Source: Paradevosia shaoguanensis
Lineage (GTDB): Bacteria; Pseudomonadota; Alphaproteobacteria; Rhizobiales; Devosiaceae
Reading direction: 5' to 3'
Assembly (NCBI RefSeq): GCF_016801025.1
Contig: NZ_CP068983.1
Location: forward strand, 1,302,001-1,366,000
Length of the DNA stretch: 64,000 nt
Of this stretch, positions 60,871-64,000 are shown piece after piece. The position numbers were made by a program, and so were the translations under genes. The notes under the pieces are model-generated. The model worked only from the letters and a program-made list of their open reading frames with translations. It made no database searches and was not told the origin of the DNA. Within the stretch, counting starts at the first letter, position 1. Every line of letters starts with the position of its first letter.

Positions 60871-61293
60871 ATGACACATGTTCACGAGGAACCGGCGGAA
60901 GCACTGACCCGGAACCAGGGACTGGTGCTGGGCACGCTGACCGGGGCCGATGCCCCGCTTTCGGCCTATGACATTCTCGACCGGCTGCGCGATGACGGCC
61001 TGCGCGCTCCGCTCCAGGTCTACCGCGCGCTCGACAAGCTCGTGGAGCGCGGCCTCGCCCATCGCCTCGAAAGCCTCAATGCCTTCGTCGCCTGCGCCGA
61101 TGCGCATTGCCACCGCGCCGGCGGCATCATCGCCTTCGCCATCTGCGAGAAATGCGGGCGTGTCGATGAATTTGCCGACGATACGGTGCGCGAGCGCCTG
61201 GTTGGCTGGGCCGGCGAAAACGGCTTCAAGCCGAGCCGCACCACGATCGAGCTGCGCGGCACCTGCAGGGAATGCCTGGCTCAGGCCGCCTGA
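60871..61293 (+). CDS. zur: Fur-family zinc uptake regulator Zur
   Basis: 140 residues. Winged helix region LTRNQGLVLGTLTGADAPLS...LRAPLQVYRALDKLVERGLA and the metal domain CADAHCHRAGGIIAFAICEK CGRVDEF with a second CxxC at GTCRECLAQ, giving the structural zinc site. It is the last gene of the aztABC operon, so it should be autoregulated together with its targets. ATG 60871 has GGAGAAG at a good distance; ATG 60859 is possible. Confidence 0.92.
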   Translation: MTHVHEEPAEALTRNQGLVLGTLTGADAPLSAYDILDRLRDDGLRAPLQVYRALDKLVERGLAHRLESLNAFVACADAHCHRAGGIIAFAICEKCGRVDEFADDTVRERLVGWAGENGFKPSRTTIELRGTCRECLAQAA

Positions 61294-61470
61294 ACCGCCA
61301 TCTCCCAGCTCCCACGCAATGCCCCAAAAAGGGAGACCAGCCAGAATGTTGAGGATCCTGGCTGGCCGGGGAGACGAGTGCAGCAAGCGACCTCGTCGTT
61401 CAGGTGGAGCGATACGCTCCGCTGACGAGCAATAGGCCACAGTTTATTATGAGTGTCAAACTCATATTTT
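61294..61470. other. structured convergent gap after zur
   Basis: Contains CCAGCCAG/CTGGCTGG (61337-61344 / 61358-61365) and a nested stem-loop: CTCGTC/GACGAG (61392-61397 / 61424-61429) enclosing GGAGCG-ATA-CGCTCC (61406-61420). Also ATGAGT-GTCAA-ACTCAT at 61449-61465. No coding frame. They may end zur transcription or form a small RNA. Confidence 0.45.
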
Positions 61471-61511
61471 AAAACAAAGCCGTTCCGCGGCCGGAAAAGG
61501 GCGCGGAACGG
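61471..61511 (-). terminator. Rho-independent terminator of rirA
   Basis: On the minus strand CCGTTCCGCG (61511-61502), 12-nt loop, CGCGGAACGG (61489-61480), then CTTTGTTTT. Perfect 10-bp GC-rich stem with T-run, starting 7 nt after the rirA stop. Confidence 0.85.
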
Positions 61512-61517
61512 AAACTG

Positions 61518-61982
61518 TCAGTGAGCGGCGAGGAGCGGTTCGCCCAGATCGATGCCCAGACGCGCGCGCAGGTTGCGCTTCTTGTCGGACAGATCGGCGA
61601 TCGTATAGCTCTCGAGCACGTTGAAGAACGCCTGGAGCGCTTCGGAAAGCGCCGAGCTCAGTTCGCACCCGACATGGAGCGGGCAGGAAATGACGCCGTC
61701 ATCCTCGAAGCACTCGGCGAGGGCAAAGCTCTCCTCGGTGCGCTTGATGACGTCGAGCAGCGTGATCTCGTTGGCGGGGCGGCCGAGCCGGATGCCGCCA
61801 TGGCGGCCGCGTACGGTCTCGATGATGCCATCCTCGACCAGCGGCTTGATGAGCTTGAACAGGAAGAGCTCGGAGATGGAATAGGCCTTGGCGATATCGG
61901 CGACGCGGCTCAGCTCGGGCGCGTTGACGGCGCAATAGATGAGGCTGCGGATCGCGTAGCTCGATTGTTTGGTCAGCCGCAT
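61518..61982 (-). CDS. rirA: Rrf2-family iron-responsive regulator RirA
   Basis: 154 residues. The N-terminus MRLTKQSSYAIRSLIYCAVN, the helix DIAKAYSISELFLFKLIKPL, the wing VRGRHGGIRLGRPANEITLL and the Fe-S cluster segment AECFEDDGVISCPLHVGCEL (three cysteines) match RirA of Rhizobium and Agrobacterium closely. It holds an Fe-S cluster in iron-replete cells and represses iron uptake genes. ATG 61982 has AAGGA 6 nt upstream, so the longer start is rejected. Monocistronic: its own promoter motifs lie at 62127-62163 and a terminator follows. Confidence 0.92.
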   Translation of the reverse strand: MRLTKQSSYAIRSLIYCAVNAPELSRVADIAKAYSISELFLFKLIKPLVEDGIIETVRGRHGGIRLGRPANEITLLDVIKRTEESFALAECFEDDGVISCPLHVGCELSSALSEALQAFFNVLESYTIADLSDKKRNLRARLGIDLGEPLLAAH

Positions 61983-62126
61983 GGCCATTCCTTCAGGTTT
62001 TGAGGCGGCGCAGAGCGCAACCAATGGTTAACCTCTAACGCCAAGTCGATGTCGTCTCAAGGGGGATCAACCCGTTGAAATCGCGCGGGTTTGCAGCCTC
62101 AGCAAGGCCCCGAGCGATCGCCACAC

Positions 62127-62143
62127 TTTATAATAGTTCTAAA
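62127..62143 (-). promoter_or_regulatory. Irr-box (ICE)-like motif upstream of rirA
   Basis: On the minus strand TTTAGAA-CTA-TTATAAA. The ICE motif is a TTTAGAA/TTCTAAA-type inverted repeat, and this copy has one mismatch. It overlaps the expected -10 region of rirA. Confidence 0.5.
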
Positions 62144-62147
62144 CTTT

Positions 62148-62163
62148 GTCAACTTAAGTTGAC
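62148..62163. promoter_or_regulatory. 16-bp perfect palindrome upstream of rirA
   Basis: GTCAACTTAAGTTGAC at 62148-62163. The minus-strand TTGACA (62152-62147) overlaps its end and may be the -35 of rirA. It could be an autoregulatory RirA operator or another regulator's site. Confidence 0.5.
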
Positions 62164-62188
62164 GCCATCTATCAGGAAAGTCGGCGTG

Positions 62189-63304
62189 TCAGCCGACGAC
62201 GGTGAGCTTTTCCGCCGCTCGCGTCACGCCCGTATAGAGCCAGCGCCGCCTGTCCTCGCGGAAAACGCTGCTTTCATCGAACAGGTAGACGTTGTCCCAC
62301 TGGCTGCCCTGGGCTTTGTGGACCGTGAGGCAATAGCCGAAGGTGAATTCGTCGTAGCCGCGCCGTTCAGGCCAGGAGAGGTTGGCTTCCTCCCCGGTGA
62401 AGAAGGCCTTGTGGGTGACGACTTTGACCTGCTGGCCGACGCCGGTGCCGTCCTCTTCGGGGTCGAGCCACATCTGGATGCGGCCGTTGGCGCGGGCGTT
62501 GATCTGGGCGACGGTAAAAATCTGGCCGTTGAGGAGCTTCTTGATCGGGTTGTTGCGCAGGCACACGAGCCGGTCGCCGACGACGGGTTCCTGGTGTGGC
62601 AGGCCCTTCAGCTCACGGATGCGGTCGTTGTACATGAGGCGCGTCTTGTTGCGCCCGACCAGCACCTGGTCGGCACCCAGCACTTCGGACTGGTCGACCT
62701 CGCGCGCGCTGATGACCTTGGATTCCCCATAGTTGCCGCGCTCGAGATTGCGGCCTTCGCGAATGTCCATGGACATGCGGATGATGGGGTTTTCCTGGGC
62801 CTGGCGGCGGATGTCGGTGAGCATGATGTCAGGCTCGACCTGGGTGAAGTAACCCGCTCCCTGGACCGGCGGCAGTTGGAAGGGGTCGCCGAGGACGAGC
62901 ACCTTGGTGCCGAAGGAGAGGAGGTCGACGGCCAATGCCTCGTCGACCATCGAGACCTCGTCGATGACGATAAGGTCGGCGGTGACGGCGGCGGATTCCG
63001 GATCGAGCACGAAGCGGGGTTCGGAGGCGTTACCCTCGCCCTGCCCCTCGCCTTCAAGTTTATAGATCAAGGAATGGATGGTGGAGGCGCCGCGGCAGCC
63101 GCGCTTGCGCATGACGAGCGCCGCCTTGCCGGTGAAGGCGGCGTATTTGACGCTCTTGACGCCCGAGCCCAGATGCTTGGCGAGCGTGGTCTTGCCGGTG
63201 CCCGCCCAGCCGAAGAGGCGAAAGACCTGCGGGGCGGATTTATCCTTGAGCCAGGCCGAAACCTTGCCGAGGGCCTCATCCTGCTGGGGCGTCCATTGTA
63301 CCAT
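62189..63304 (-). CDS. RecD-like superfamily 1 DNA helicase
   Basis: 371 residues. Walker A VFRLFGWAGTGKTTLAKHLG, motif II LIVIDEVSMVDEALAVDLLS, motif III-like KVLVLGDPFQLPPVQGAGYF and the C-terminal UvrD_C_2 motif YCLTVHKAQGSQWDNVYLFD followed by RRWLYTGVTRAAEKLTVVG. It is a compact single-chain RecD2/exodeoxyribonuclease V alpha-type helicase, possibly acting in DNA repair. Start ATG 63304 overlaps the upstream stop by 1 nt (TGATG). Confidence 0.92.
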   Translation of the reverse strand: MVQWTPQQDEALGKVSAWLKDKSAPQVFRLFGWAGTGKTTLAKHLGSGVKSVKYAAFTGKAALVMRKRGCRGASTIHSLIYKLEGEGQGEGNASEPRFVLDPESAAVTADLIVIDEVSMVDEALAVDLLSFGTKVLVLGDPFQLPPVQGAGYFTQVEPDIMLTDIRRQAQENPIIRMSMDIREGRNLERGNYGESKVISAREVDQSEVLGADQVLVGRNKTRLMYNDRIRELKGLPHQEPVVGDRLVCLRNNPIKKLLNGQIFTVAQINARANGRIQMWLDPEEDGTGVGQQVKVVTHKAFFTGEEANLSWPERRGYDEFTFGYCLTVHKAQGSQWDNVYLFDESSVFREDRRRWLYTGVTRAAEKLTVVG

Positions 63305-63990
63305 CAGGCGATCCGGGTGGTGACGGAGCCGACGCCTTCGACCGCGCCTTCGAGGAGATCGCCGCGAACCACGGGGCCGACGCCGGCGGGGGTGCCGGTG
63401 AAGATGAGATCGCCGGGCTTGAGCTCAACCCAGTTGGAGAGGTAGGCGATGGCATCGGCGATGGGCCAGATGAGATCGGAGATATCGCCGCGCTGCTTTT
63501 CGACGCCATCGACCTTGAGGGTGATGACGCCCCTGGACGGATGCCCAATGCGGGTGGCCGGGATGAGGTCGCCGATAGGCGCGGAATGGTCAAAGCCCTT
63601 CGACATATCCCACGGGCGGCCGGCTTTCTTCGCCACTGACTGGACATCGCGCTGCGTCATGTCGATGCCCACGGCGTAGCCGAAGATCTTCGCAGGAATA
63701 GCTTCCGGCGAAAGGTTGGAGCCGCCTTCGGCAAGGGCGACGACGAGTTCGACCTCGAACTGGAAATCCTGCGTGTTGGCCGGATAGGGCGTATCGGCGC
63801 CGCCTGTCACGAGGCTGTCGGCCGGCTTTCCGAAGAAGAAGGGCGGCTCGCGGTCGGGGTCGTGGCCCATTTCGCGCGCATGCTCGGCATAGTTGCGGCC
63901 CACGCAATAGATGCGGCGAACAGGGAACGCGCCGCCTCCGGCCACGGGAACGGCGGCAACGGGCGGGGCGGGAATCACGAACTGCGTCAT
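63304..63990 (-). CDS. fumarylacetoacetate hydrolase family protein
   Basis: 228 residues. Conserved IYCVGRNYAEHAREMGHDPD, PPFFFGKPADSLVTGG, the metal-ligand region FQFEVELVVALAEGG and YAVGIDMTQRDVQSVAKKAG RPW. These mark the FAH/acylpyruvase (FAHD1-like) group that cleaves C-C bonds of acylpyruvates or isomerises catechol-pathway products, using Mg2+. Full-length in the window: ATG 63990 is 10 bp from the edge. Coupled to the helicase gene by a 1-nt overlap. Confidence 0.9.
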   Translation of the reverse strand: MTQFVIPAPPVAAVPVAGGGAFPVRRIYCVGRNYAEHAREMGHDPDREPPFFFGKPADSLVTGGADTPYPANTQDFQFEVELVVALAEGGSNLSPEAIPAKIFGYAVGIDMTQRDVQSVAKKAGRPWDMSKGFDHSAPIGDLIPATRIGHPSRGVITLKVDGVEKQRGDISDLIWPIADAIAYLSNWVELKPGDLIFTGTPAGVGPVVRGDLLEGAVEGVGSVTTRIA

Positions 63991-64000
63991 CGGGGGCTCC

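Overview
The window looks like a GC-rich alphaproteobacterial chromosome, most likely Hyphomicrobiales (a Devosia-like lineage is a guess). Supporting signs are a RirA-type Rrf2 regulator, an AztABCD zinc importer with a Fur-family Zur, CbtAB cobalt uptake under a cobalamin riboswitch with an aerobic CobN, TamA/TamB, and GC-rich palindromic repeats between genes. No tRNA, rRNA, CRISPR, phage or insertion sequence was seen.

Layout. 1-2.5 kb: end of a PQQ-linked alcohol oxidation gene set (partial secreted protein, YVTN beta-propeller, ABC-type binding protein). 3.0-6.2 kb: MarR-EmrA-EmrB drug efflux operon with a 26-bp operator-like dyad on its promoter. 6.4-26.6 kb: a large exopolysaccharide/O-antigen-like locus with a priming sugar transferase, a separate BY-kinase and Wzz pair, a Wza-like exporter, two DegT aminotransferases, an NAD-epimerase, two hexapeptide acetyltransferases, two Gfo/Idh dehydrogenases, an O-antigen ligase-like membrane protein, three cytoplasmic glycosyltransferase-type proteins plus a WecG/TagA enzyme with a C-terminal STAS-like domain, and a LuxR-type regulator leading rfbB-rfbA-rfbC. 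27.1-33.4 kb: TamB and TamA. 33.5-43 kb: a dipeptide-type ABC importer (ATPases, permeases, binding protein), its divergent XRE-cupin regulator, an M24 peptidase, a GNAT enzyme, a MerR regulator and an Asp/Glu racemase. 43-46 kb: small membrane and secreted proteins, an ECF42-type sigma factor with its DGPF/YCII partner, and a GFA protein.

46.3-53.9 kb: a cobalamin operon on the minus strand reading riboswitch-cbtB-cbtA-cobW-cobN-P-loop kinase-cobO. cobN carries six in-frame copies of a GC-rich palindromic repeat, which is the most unusual structural feature here. 54-55.5 kb: small accessory genes. 55.5-61.3 kb: a zinc-starvation regulon in which aztD and a ZigA-type COG0523 GTPase run leftward, while a small His-rich membrane peptide, aztA, aztB, aztC and zur run rightward. 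The two units are divided by an intergenic region with two Zur-box-like dyads, each lying on the -10 of one unit. 61.5-64 kb: rirA with an Irr-box-like promoter motif and a clear terminator, a RecD-like helicase and a fumarylacetoacetate hydrolase family protein.

Most genes are packed in operons with 1-17 nt overlaps (ATGA, GTGA, TGATG). Start sites below were moved from the longest reading frame whenever a Shine-Dalgarno (SD) sequence, signal peptide or neighbouring stop codon argued for it.
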